Assembly (NCBI GenBank): GCA_026397915.1
Contig: JAPLTX010000061.1
Location: forward strand, 6,435-70,434
Source of the DNA: Verrucomicrobiota bacterium
Lineage (GTDB): Bacteria; Verrucomicrobiota; Verrucomicrobiia; CAIQCK01
Length of the DNA: 64,000 bases
Direction of reading: 5' to 3'
A program made the position numbers and the translations under genes. Under the pieces are notes generated by a model that searched no databases, had not been told where the DNA came from, and saw nothing but the letters and a program-made list of their open reading frames with translations. Below are positions 1 through 7,412 of this stretch, piece after piece; the stretch's first letter is position 1, and each line of letters begins with the position of its first letter.

Positions 1-378
1 GCGCTGGCCATTGACGAGCAGAGTTTCGGCCCGGAGCATCCCAACGTGGCCGGTGCTCTCAACAACCTGGCCGCCTTGCTGCAAGACACCAACCGGCTGG
101 CGGAGGCCGAGCCGCTCTATCGGCGAGCGCTGGCCATTGACGAGCAGAGTTTCGGCCCGGAGCATCCCAACGTGGCCGGTGCTCTCAACAACCTGGCCGC
201 CTTGCTGCAAGACACCAACCGGCTGGCGGAGGCCGAGCTGTTGATGCGGCGGGCGCTGGCCATTGATGAGCAGAGTTTCGGCCCGGACCATCCCAACGTC
301 GCCATCCGCCTCAACAACCTCGCGAACTTGCTGCAAGACACCAACCGGCTGACCGAGGCCGAACCGCTCTATCGGCGG
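1..378 (+). repeat. Tandem 126-bp repeat encoding TPR units
   Basis: Three head-to-tail 126-bp copies begin at 1, 127 and 253. Copies 1 and 2 are identical over roughly the first 110 bases and differ only near the end (gagccgctc against gagctgttg). Copy 3 is more diverged. Identity at the DNA level, including third codon positions, points to recent duplication or gene conversion within the TPR array. More copies may lie upstream of the window. Confidence 0.9.
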
Positions 379-1050
379 GCGCTGGCGATTCGCGAAAGCG
401 GTCTTGTCCCGGACCATCCGGACACGTTCAGCAGCATTCAGAGGTTGGCAGATGTGCTGGAGAAACTAGGCAAGCGCGAGGAATGCGAGCGATTGCGGGA
501 ACAGTTCGCGGATCGCGTGCTCCACACCGCCACCACCGTTGCGCCGCTGACTCGACGCCAGCTTGCCCTGCACTTCTACCGTCGGGCGGACCACCAGCGA
601 GCGGAACAATTACTGCGTCAACTATTGGAAGAAGGCTTCGAGGTGCCGGGAACCTGCTGCCATCTGGCACGGATTGCATTGATGACCGACCAGATCGAAG
701 ACGGCCGGAAGCACATCGCCCGGGCCTGGCAGGAACGCAGCCAAGCCGCGCCCTATGTGGTGCCCCGAATCCTCTGGCTCCAACTCGCCCTCGAAATGCT
801 GGAGCACGGCGACCCCGCGCCTCTCATCGGCCGGCTCAAGACCGCGCTCCAGAACGACGGCGCGTTCCAGGAATGGACAATGGAACCGGTGCTGGAGCAT
901 CTGAAAGGCCGAATGCAGCAGACCGAGGCCGACAGACAGAACTGGGAACTCCTCCGCGCCCTCGTCGCCGCGCTGAGCGACCGTGTGGAGCTGCCGGAAC
1001 TGGGCAATTTCCCCGCGTGGCGGGAGGCCCAACCCGAACCCCTTGATTAA
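1..1050 (+). CDS. Kinesin-light-chain-like TPR protein, 5' end missing
   Basis: The frame is open from base 1, so the start lies outside the window. The first 126 codons are three 42-residue TPR units of kinesin-light-chain type (LNNLAxLLQDTNRLxEAExL, then YRRALAIxE). A fourth, weaker unit and a different C-terminal region of about 190 residues follow. That C-terminal region (CHLARIALM, AWQERS, YVVPRILW, EWTMEP) is clearly related to the protein at 25033-25548, which has CHLARVLLM, AWEHRN, YVIPRILF and EWTLRP. KLC-type TPRs usually bind protein partners and in bacteria are often fused to STAND or CHAT signalling domains; any such N-terminal domain is out of view. The role is inferred to be scaffold or sensor. 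It ends 84 bp before the next gene on the same strand. Confidence 0.85.
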   Translation, partial: ALAIDEQSFGPEHPNVAGALNNLAALLQDTNRLAEAEPLYRRALAIDEQSFGPEHPNVAGALNNLAALLQDTNRLAEAELLMRRALAIDEQSFGPDHPNVAIRLNNLANLLQDTNRLTEAEPLYRRALAIRESGLVPDHPDTFSSIQRLADVLEKLGKREECERLREQFADRVLHTATTVAPLTRRQLALHFYRRADHQRAEQLLRQLLEEGFEVPGTCCHLARIALMTDQIEDGRKHIARAWQERSQAAPYVVPRILWLQLALEMLEHGDPAPLIGRLKTALQNDGAFQEWTMEPVLEHLKGRMQQTEADRQNWELLRALVAALSDRVELPELGNFPAWREAQPEPLD

Positions 1051-1134
1051 GCCATGTTCTCCAATGACTTCTTTGCTTGTCCGTGAACCTCCACAAGAAG
1101 TTCGTTGCGCACTACCAATTCAAAGGAGCCGCCC

Positions 1135-2325
1135 ATGAACTCACCGAAACCTGAACTACCAACGGACATCGTTCCCAGCGCAAGCACCACCGCCGACTTT
1201 GCCGCCTGGCAAGCTCATCTTGAACACGAGCTTAAGGACGTAACCACGCAGAAGGACCATCCGCGCAAGGGCGATTTTGACATGAATGACGCATCGGAAC
1301 TGCTACTGGTGAAACGCTGGCCGCGGTTGGACCAGGCATTGAAGGATCAGCAGGAGGTTCTTCTGCCAGTCTGGCGTAAGGCCGATCAATCAGCGATGGA
1401 GCATCAGGGCTTGCATCGGAAGTTTGCGCGGGTGGCTGTCATTGCCTGCACTGCGGCGGTGGTGCTGGCCATTTTGCAGATGGCGGTGGCGCGGCAGGCG
1501 CCCACGGTCGTTTCGCTGGCATTGGCGCTGGAAGTCATGGCGGTGGTCGCGGGCATCGTGGCCGTGGTCATCGGCATGTGGACGCAGGGAGATCGAAAGT
1601 GGTTGTGCGAACGCAACCGGGCTGAACGCCTGCGCATCCTGAAGTTCGAGTCGCTCGGATGGGGGGCGCTCTGGGCTTCGGACTTGGGTGAATGGAAGCG
1701 ACAGTTGAAAGAATGCGTGGATGAGCTGTCCAAGCCGCTTTCATGGGACGTCGTGCGCGCATGGGCAAAGGACGAACCCAAGCACGCTTCGGCGCTGTGG
1801 CCGGAAGCTGACCGTATTGACGCATCATTCCTGCCGGCGCTGGCGGAGTATTACCGGATCAAGCGGCTGGCATTTCAGGCGGCGTATTTTAGGGACCGCA
1901 AGCAACGCCACGAAAAAGCCGCGAGGCCTTGGCGGCACCTGAGCCGGCCGCTGTTCTTCCTCTCGACGGGGTTCGTGCTCGTCCACTTCATGGCGGGCTG
2001 GCTGAAGCATTGCGCGGATGCCCGGGGCGCCACGGTGAGCGGAGAGTTCTGGGATGGTGTGGAAATCTGGTCGCTGGCGCTCGCGGCGATTATTCCCGTG
2101 ATGGGCTTGGGATGCCGCGTGTGGCTGGGGGCGTTCGAGCCGCATCGCAGTGCGAACCTGTTTGACTGCAAACATCGCGCGGTGGGCGACATCATCAAAC
2201 GCCTGAAACTGGCGCAGGAAACGCCACAGTCGTGGAGTCGCGCGCTGGGCGAAGAGGAGATGTTCTTCCACAACGAGCATCACGAGTGGTTGCGCCTGAT
2301 GCTCGAAACGGAGTGGATGCTGTGA
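1135..2325 (+). CDS. SLATT-like membrane protein (first of two paralogues)
   Basis: This is a 396-residue protein starting at ATG 1135, six bases after AAAGGAG. There are two hydrophobic hairpins: one around residues 105-155 (VAVIACTAAVVLAILQMAV and a second helix ending VVAGIVAVVIGMW) and one around 275-340. After the first hairpin comes a basic/acidic stretch, ERNRAERLRILKFESL, and the C-terminus is HHEWLRLMLETEWML. The protein encoded at 6356-7408 has the same layout (ERHKAERLRLLKFRTL, HREWLRLMTNTDWY). This arrangement resembles the SLATT/DUF4231 two-TM effector families, which are predicted to perforate membranes when a partner senses a nucleotide signal. The flanking NUDIX and RelA-SLOG-RyR genes fit that context. 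The family assignment is by pattern only. Confidence 0.7.
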   Translation: MNSPKPELPTDIVPSASTTADFAAWQAHLEHELKDVTTQKDHPRKGDFDMNDASELLLVKRWPRLDQALKDQQEVLLPVWRKADQSAMEHQGLHRKFARVAVIACTAAVVLAILQMAVARQAPTVVSLALALEVMAVVAGIVAVVIGMWTQGDRKWLCERNRAERLRILKFESLGWGALWASDLGEWKRQLKECVDELSKPLSWDVVRAWAKDEPKHASALWPEADRIDASFLPALAEYYRIKRLAFQAAYFRDRKQRHEKAARPWRHLSRPLFFLSTGFVLVHFMAGWLKHCADARGATVSGEFWDGVEIWSLALAAIIPVMGLGCRVWLGAFEPHRSANLFDCKHRAVGDIIKRLKLAQETPQSWSRALGEEEMFFHNEHHEWLRLMLETEWML

Positions 2326-2686
2326 TGCGATCAGAGGTCTGGGAGTCAGATTTCGGCTGCTGTGAAGCCTGCTTCGTGGACGGCGGTGAGGTAGATGCGG
2401 ACTTGGCGGCGGACCTTTCCGCCGCTTAGGCTGAGACATTCTTCGCGCAGCGGTTTTGCAGGAGCCTTACAGCTTTTCGATCCTCGAATAGTCGCGCTGT
2501 TCGTAGGGCTTGGCGTATTCGGCGCTCAACATCCGCATGACGGGCGGAAACTGGCATTGGCCGTGGGCCATGCACTGTGATTCCTTGCCCTTTTCCCGAA
2601 GTCCGGGCGGGACAGAATCGCGTTGAATGGCCCGATTCTCCGGTGGTATCATCCAACCATCTTCGAATCTTCCAAGGAACGGGCGT
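2326..2686. other. Intergenic region of 361 bp without a clear gene
   Basis: No plus-strand gene is convincing here. On the minus strand a short open stretch reads ...GQCQFPPVMRMLSAEY and stops at 2467 after RIEKL. It looks protein-like but has no start of its own, and I do not recognise it; it may be a gene remnant. The last 120 bp before the NUDIX start resemble the sequence ahead of the decayed NUDIX copy at 23665, so this leader was duplicated together with the gene start. Confidence 0.4.
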
Positions 2687-3112
2687 ATGAGCGAAAAACC
2701 ATTCCGTCTGGCGGTGAGGGCGGTGATCCGTGATGAGCAAGGGCGTTGTCTTTTGCTGCGGCGATCTCCAGTGAACAAGGGTTTCGTTGGTCAATGGGAA
2801 TGGCCCGGCGGCAAAGCGGATCCCGGTGAAGCGTTCGATGAGGCGCTGTGCCGCGAAGTGCGCGAGGAAACCGGACTGGAGATCGAACTGCTGGGTGTGG
2901 TCGGCGCTTTTGATTTTGAGATGCCACAGGTGCGAGTGGCGATGTTGTGCATGGAGGCCAAGCTGGCGGGCGGCACACTCCGGTTGAGCGAAGAGCATGA
3001 CGCCCACGAGTGGGTGCCGGCAGCGGAGGTGCCAAACCGGAATCTGGTGCCACGGCTCAAGGAACTGGCTGCGATCTACGCCGAGAAAGGAGCAAAGCAA
3101 CATGAGCATTGA
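2687..3112 (+). CDS. NUDIX hydrolase
   Basis: This is a 141-residue protein starting at ATG 2687, with AAGGAA seven bases upstream; the longer reading from 2627 has no ribosome site. It opens MSEKPFRLAVRAVI, typical of the NUDIX first strand. The full NUDIX box is at about residues 40-62: GGKADPGEAFDEAL then CREVREETGLEI, giving G-x5-E-x7-REVxEExGL with all metal-binding glutamates. NUDIX enzymes cleave nucleoside diphosphates linked to another group (X). The gene overlaps the next one by 11 bp, so the two are co-translated. Together with a RelA-like synthetase and a SLOG domain, it could make or destroy the nucleotide signal of this cluster. That role is inference; MutT-like housecleaning is the alternative. 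Confidence 0.92.
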   Translation: MSEKPFRLAVRAVIRDEQGRCLLLRRSPVNKGFVGQWEWPGGKADPGEAFDEALCREVREETGLEIELLGVVGAFDFEMPQVRVAMLCMEAKLAGGTLRLSEEHDAHEWVPAAEVPNRNLVPRLKELAAIYAEKGAKQHEH

Positions 3113-5660
3113 AGGACTCACCCCGGAGAAACATCGCGAACAGATCGAGGCTTACACGCGGCAACACCCGGACTACGTCATCTATGCCAAGGCATTGGAG
3201 CGCGTGCTGAAGGCGGCTTGCGCGGTGTCGCTACCGGAGGCGTTTGTGCAGGCGCGCCCGAAGAGCATTGCCAGCTTTGCCGAAAAAGCCGCGCGCAGGT
3301 TCGCCACGTATCCTGACGCCGTGAACCAGCTCACGGATTTGTGCGGCGGGCGGGTGATCGTGCAGACGCTCGAACAGGTGGAGGCGGTATGCGCGTTTGT
3401 GGAGAAGAATTTCAGAGTGCTGGAGCGCGACGACAAGACAACGCACCTCAAAGCAGACCAGTTCGGCTACCGGGACATGCACTTCATCATCCAAGTGCCG
3501 GCGGATTGTCCGCTGGGTTTCACGCCGGAAGAGCGCCGGGTGATCGGCGAGCGGCGGGCGGAGTTGCAGGTGCGGACATGGGTCCAGCATGCATGGGCAG
3601 ACACGCTGCACGACCGCATGTATAAGACGCCTCTGCGCCTCTCGGCCGAGATCAAACGAACGGGAAACCTGCTCGCTGCGGTCATGGAGGAAGGTGATCG
3701 CGGCTTCAACCGACTGGCTCATGAACTCGACGGGATGCTGGCCAACTACACCGCTTACGCTTCCCGTGAAAACGTGGAGAAGGAAATCGCCGTCCAGCGA
3801 CTGCTCCTCACCAACGCCGATGATTCGAGCCGGCCGGCGATCGCGCTGAAACTCGCGCGGCTGATCGCGACGAAAGGCGAATGGGCCGAGGTGGTCAGCT
3901 TGCTTGAACCTTGCGCAAATGCAGCCGCCCCGCTGGGATTGGCGCTGCGTTCGGAGTTGGGCCACGCCCTTTGCCGGCAGCACCGCGCAAAGCACGATGG
4001 CGCTGCTTATCGGCGCGGGCAGGAATTTCTCCAACAGGTGATCGCGGCCTTCGAGCAGAAGGATTTTTCCGCGATGCCAAACCTACGCCGTGACCGCAGC
4101 GTTCACGCGCGTGCCCTGGCGCGACTGGGCTGGTCGTATGAGCCAATCGAGGGCGAGGCGCATGAAGCCCGGCGCTACTACGCCCGCGCGGTGGAGTTGG
4201 AGCCGGGCAATCCATATTACCTCGCCGAGATGCTGGGCTTCGAACTGCACTACGCACAGGAATCAGGCATGCTCGCGAGTTTTCGCTCCACGATCCGCTC
4301 CACCCTGCGCACCTGCCAGGAACACGAGGCGTCGGGCACGGAGCTGCCGGCCGCTCATTTTACCGCTGGCCGGTTGCTGCTGTTGCTAGGGGAACCGCTC
4401 CCGTCTCTGCAAGCCTACGCCCGTGGCGTGCGCTATTGCCTCTACGACGAAGGCATCAGCCCCTGCGATGTCCTTTCCAACGAAGTCGCTTGGTTGCACC
4501 GTATCAATCCAGGCCGTGCGTTGCCGGAACAACACCGCTGGGCCAAAGAATTGCTCGATCTCGCCATGTCCTTGAGAAACTGCGACTCCGGCCAGGTTGC
4601 GGCAAGAAAACCTGCCGCACTCACGCCGCCGGTGCTGATCGTAGCAGGTGGTGCTGCGTCGCTGCCGGCGGCGGAATTGCCGCACATCCAAGAACTGCTG
4701 TTGGACGCCTTGGGGGATTTTCCAGGCACCATCCTTTCCGGCGGCACCACATCGGGTGTGCCCGGCTGCGTGGGTGCCGTTGCAGCGAGACTGGATGGAG
4801 CCGGCCGTAAGCGATTTCACTTGCGCGGCTACATTCCCCGGTCGCTTCCAGAAAACGCCGAGAAGGACAAACGCTACGACCGGATCGTCGCCAGCGGGGC
4901 CGAACATTTTTCGCCGGAGCAGATTTTGCATGGCTGGAAGGACGTGCTGGCGTCCGGCATCCGGCCTGCCGACGTGCTGCTGTTGGGATTTGGCGGAGGT
5001 TCCCTTGCGGCGTTCGAGTATCGCGTTGCGTTGACCTTTGGCGCGACAGTGGGTGTGGTAATGGGCAGTGGTGGAGAGGCCGACGCGCTGTTGAAGGACG
5101 CACTGTGGTCCTCGCTGCCCCGGTTGCTCCCGTTGCCGGCCGACGCCAAGACTCTGCGCGCGTTCGTCCTGCCCGACGGCAGCCAATTCGACCCCGGCGT
5201 TCTTGAAACCATGGCACAGGAGTTTCACACCCGTTACCGGAACGCCAACCTCAAGAAGATTCAGCCCGATAACGTCAAGCGTTGGGAACACCTGCCCGAC
5301 ACCTACAAGCAAGCCAATCTTGAGCAAGCTGCCTACGCTATCCGCATTCTAGAAGCCGCCGGCTTCGACGTGCGCAAGCCTGACGGACATCCCCCTGTGA
5401 TTTTTACCGGCTTCACCAATGCCGAGGTGGAATTGATGGCGCAACTGGAACACGGCCGCTGGGTCATTGAACGGTTGCGCGCCGGCTGGCGTCCGGGTCC
5501 GCGAGATGATGAGAAGAAGCTCCACAATTGCCTGGTGGCCTGGAGCGATAAGGAAGTCCTGACGGAGGAAATCAAGAACTTCGACCGCGTTGCCGTTTGT
5601 TCCTTCCCCGAAATCCTCGCCAAGGCCGGGTTGCAGGTGACACGCAAGCAAATGAGTTAA
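3102..5660 (+). CDS. RelA/SpoT-like synthetase fused to SLOG (LSDAT) and RyR domains
   Basis: This is an 852-residue protein starting at ATG 3102 inside the NUDIX 3' end, after AAAGGAG. Residues about 15-235 form a RelA/SpoT nucleotidyltransferase: LTDLCGGRVIV, FGYRDMHFII near residue 122, and AELQVRTWVQHAWADTLHD near 153, matching the conserved D, R, Y/H and ExQxRT positions. Residues 240-500 look helical and TPR-like. Residues about 506-690 resemble the SLOG/LSDAT fold of TRPM-type sensors (LIVAGGAASL, ILSGGTTSGVPG, LLLGFGGGSLAAFEYR). Residues 734-850 are a RyR domain (LEHGRWVIERLRAGWRPG, DDEKKLHNCLVAWSD). No HD hydrolase is present. The expected role is to make or sense a nucleotide alarmone and gate the neighbouring SLATT-like proteins. 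The domain calls are firm for RelA and RyR, good for SLOG. Confidence 0.88.
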   Translation: MSIEGLTPEKHREQIEAYTRQHPDYVIYAKALERVLKAACAVSLPEAFVQARPKSIASFAEKAARRFATYPDAVNQLTDLCGGRVIVQTLEQVEAVCAFVEKNFRVLERDDKTTHLKADQFGYRDMHFIIQVPADCPLGFTPEERRVIGERRAELQVRTWVQHAWADTLHDRMYKTPLRLSAEIKRTGNLLAAVMEEGDRGFNRLAHELDGMLANYTAYASRENVEKEIAVQRLLLTNADDSSRPAIALKLARLIATKGEWAEVVSLLEPCANAAAPLGLALRSELGHALCRQHRAKHDGAAYRRGQEFLQQVIAAFEQKDFSAMPNLRRDRSVHARALARLGWSYEPIEGEAHEARRYYARAVELEPGNPYYLAEMLGFELHYAQESGMLASFRSTIRSTLRTCQEHEASGTELPAAHFTAGRLLLLLGEPLPSLQAYARGVRYCLYDEGISPCDVLSNEVAWLHRINPGRALPEQHRWAKELLDLAMSLRNCDSGQVAARKPAALTPPVLIVAGGAASLPAAELPHIQELLLDALGDFPGTILSGGTTSGVPGCVGAVAARLDGAGRKRFHLRGYIPRSLPENAEKDKRYDRIVASGAEHFSPEQILHGWKDVLASGIRPADVLLLGFGGGSLAAFEYRVALTFGATVGVVMGSGGEADALLKDALWSSLPRLLPLPADAKTLRAFVLPDGSQFDPGVLETMAQEFHTRYRNANLKKIQPDNVKRWEHLPDTYKQANLEQAAYAIRILEAAGFDVRKPDGHPPVIFTGFTNAEVELMAQLEHGRWVIERLRAGWRPGPRDDEKKLHNCLVAWSDKEVLTEEIKNFDRVAVCSFPEILAKAGLQVTRKQMS

Positions 5661-5678
5661 ACACAACAAGTTTCCCTT

Positions 5679-6263
5679 ATGGAAGTGAACTGCACAACGC
5701 CTTCGCCCAGCAACGAGCACCGCATCGAGGTCAATCTTCGCGATGTGAACCAGCTCTTCAACACCATGGATCCCTCGCCGTTTCACGAGAAGGATCTCGA
5801 CCATGACGCGGAGGAGTTCATCGAGAGCTGGGCGCAGGAACTTCCTGTGAACGAGCCTGTGTCGCTGATCGTCCATGTGAACGACCTGGTGCCGGAGAAG
5901 GAAACGCAGCAGCTGATTGAAAAGGCCGTCCACAACCACTTCGCCAACCGCGCGCGCTCGAATGAAATGGAGTTTCGTCAGTTGATGGCTGAGGGACGGC
6001 GCACTCTTCTGATCGGCTTGGCATTTATTTCCACCTGCCTATTTGTGGCAGCCAGGTTCTTTCCCGGCGGCAGCGCCGGCACGATTTCCGCGATTGTGCG
6101 TGAAAGCCTGACCATCGGCGGCTGGGTGGCCATGTGGCGGCCGTTAGAGATCTACCTTTACCAATGGTGGCCGCTCCAGAAGCGCGGGAAGATTTTCCAG
6201 AAACTCGCGCAGATGCCGGTCGAGGTCCGGACGAAGACAAACAGCGATTCGTCCAATCCATGA
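5679..6263 (+). CDS. Small two-TM protein of the RelA-SLOG-RyR cluster
   Basis: This is a 194-residue protein 18 bp after the RelA-SLOG-RyR gene. The N-terminal half is soluble and acidic, with RIEVNLRDVNQLFNTMDPSP and FHEKDLDHDAEEFIESW. A hydrophobic helix near residues 108-127 (RTLLIGLAFISTCLFVAARF) and a second hydrophobic stretch ending VAMWRPLEIYLYQWWPL follow. I do not assign a family; proteins with this NLRDVNQLFN...EIYLYxWWP layout are usually left as hypothetical. Its position between a signal-synthetase gene and a SLATT-like gene suggests a membrane partner of the same system. No strong ribosome site precedes ATG 5679, which fits translational coupling to the upstream gene. Confidence 0.8.
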   Translation: MEVNCTTPSPSNEHRIEVNLRDVNQLFNTMDPSPFHEKDLDHDAEEFIESWAQELPVNEPVSLIVHVNDLVPEKETQQLIEKAVHNHFANRARSNEMEFRQLMAEGRRTLLIGLAFISTCLFVAARFFPGGSAGTISAIVRESLTIGGWVAMWRPLEIYLYQWWPLQKRGKIFQKLAQMPVEVRTKTNSDSSNP

Positions 6264-6355
6264 AGCCGAGGCATTTCGCTCCATGATACAGAATTTGCCA
6301 CGCAATGTGGTCTGGCATGCAACCCTCAACAAGCAACCCAAAGAGTAGCTCGCTT

Positions 6356-7408
6356 ATGAAATTGCAATCCCCTCCCGAACGAATTCCGAATGCTGCCAGC
6401 GACGACATGTGCGAAGCGGATAACCTGTTGCCGATCAACCCGGATGTTCGCGCATGGGTCGCTGCCATCAATGACCGTCTCCGGCCATCTTATCGCGAAG
6501 CCGATGCGCGGGCGGGAAAACAGCAGCGATGGCACCGGCGAGCAGCCACCGTTGCTGCGGCAGCGGGCACCCTGGCGGTGGTCTTTGCCATCGTGCAGTT
6601 GGCACATCTGATTCCCGGCGTGTTGCCACTGTGGACGGAAGTGGTGGCGACGGTGCTGACCTCCGTGGCGGTGGTGCTTGGCATCATGCTTTCCTTTCAC
6701 GAACAATGGCATCTTGAACGTCACAAGGCCGAGCGCCTTCGGCTGTTGAAGTTTCGCACGTTGACGGTGCCGGACAACTGGCGACATGCCGTGTCTCCCA
6801 CCACCCTCACCTGCGAGGCACAGGCACAGGCGCTCGAAAACCTCAAGCCAGGCGATGTCAAACAATGGCTGCAACAGCAACCAGTGGAAGATCCGCCCGA
6901 GGTTTCCGCGGCGAGCACGTTCCAAGCCGGGCCGGTTCGTGAGATGGTGGACTACTATCGTCGCACCCGGCTCGGCTGCCAGATCAACTATTTTGCAAAA
7001 AGCGCGGAACGATTTCAACGCAGCAATCTGATCTTGGTGTCACTGCCGTCCTGGATGTTTTTTGGCAGCCTCGTTGCAGCGCTGAGCCATTTCGTTCTGG
7101 ATCTTCTGGGTGTGGCACACGGCACCGCAAGCGTAAGCCTAGCACTGGTGTTTGGATCAGCCACCTTGCCGATTCTGGCCGCCGGCCTGCGGACCTACCG
7201 CTCGACACGCGAACCCAACCGCAACGCGGTGCGCTACCGCGCCATACACACGGCGTTGCTACACCTTTACCGCGCCCTGGAAACCGAAACCGCCAGTCCG
7301 TCACCCAACTATCGCCGCATCTTCCACGACCTGTGGTGGAGCGAGACTCTGCTGGAATTCGAGCATCGGGAATGGTTGCGCCTCATGACAAACACCGACT
7401 GGTATTGA
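6356..7408 (+). CDS. SLATT-like membrane protein (second paralogue)
   Basis: This is a 350-residue protein. ATG 6356 is chosen because AAGAG lies ten bases upstream and the residues before it are low-complexity; 6305 is the alternative. It has a basic pre-helix region (KQQRWHRRAATVAAAAG), a first hydrophobic hairpin, the cytoplasmic motif QWHLERHKAERLRLLKF, a second hairpin (SWMFFGSLVAALSHFVLDLL and SLALVFGSATLPILAAGL), and a C-terminus HREWLRLMTNTDWY. It mirrors the protein at 1135-2325 and is probably an ancient duplicate. Two SLATT-like proteins flanking one sensor might form a hetero-oligomer or answer different signals. It ends 4 bp before the TIR-NACHT gene, so that gene could share the transcript. 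Confidence 0.75.
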   Translation: MKLQSPPERIPNAASDDMCEADNLLPINPDVRAWVAAINDRLRPSYREADARAGKQQRWHRRAATVAAAAGTLAVVFAIVQLAHLIPGVLPLWTEVVATVLTSVAVVLGIMLSFHEQWHLERHKAERLRLLKFRTLTVPDNWRHAVSPTTLTCEAQAQALENLKPGDVKQWLQQQPVEDPPEVSAASTFQAGPVREMVDYYRRTRLGCQINYFAKSAERFQRSNLILVSLPSWMFFGSLVAALSHFVLDLLGVAHGTASVSLALVFGSATLPILAAGLRTYRSTREPNRNAVRYRAIHTALLHLYRALETETASPSPNYRRIFHDLWWSETLLEFEHREWLRLMTNTDWY

Positions 7409-7412
7409 AACC

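Noticed and set aside
1..378. Regular repeats that could be taken for a CRISPR array
   Set aside because: The units are 126 bp, contiguous without spacers, and encode TPR helices.
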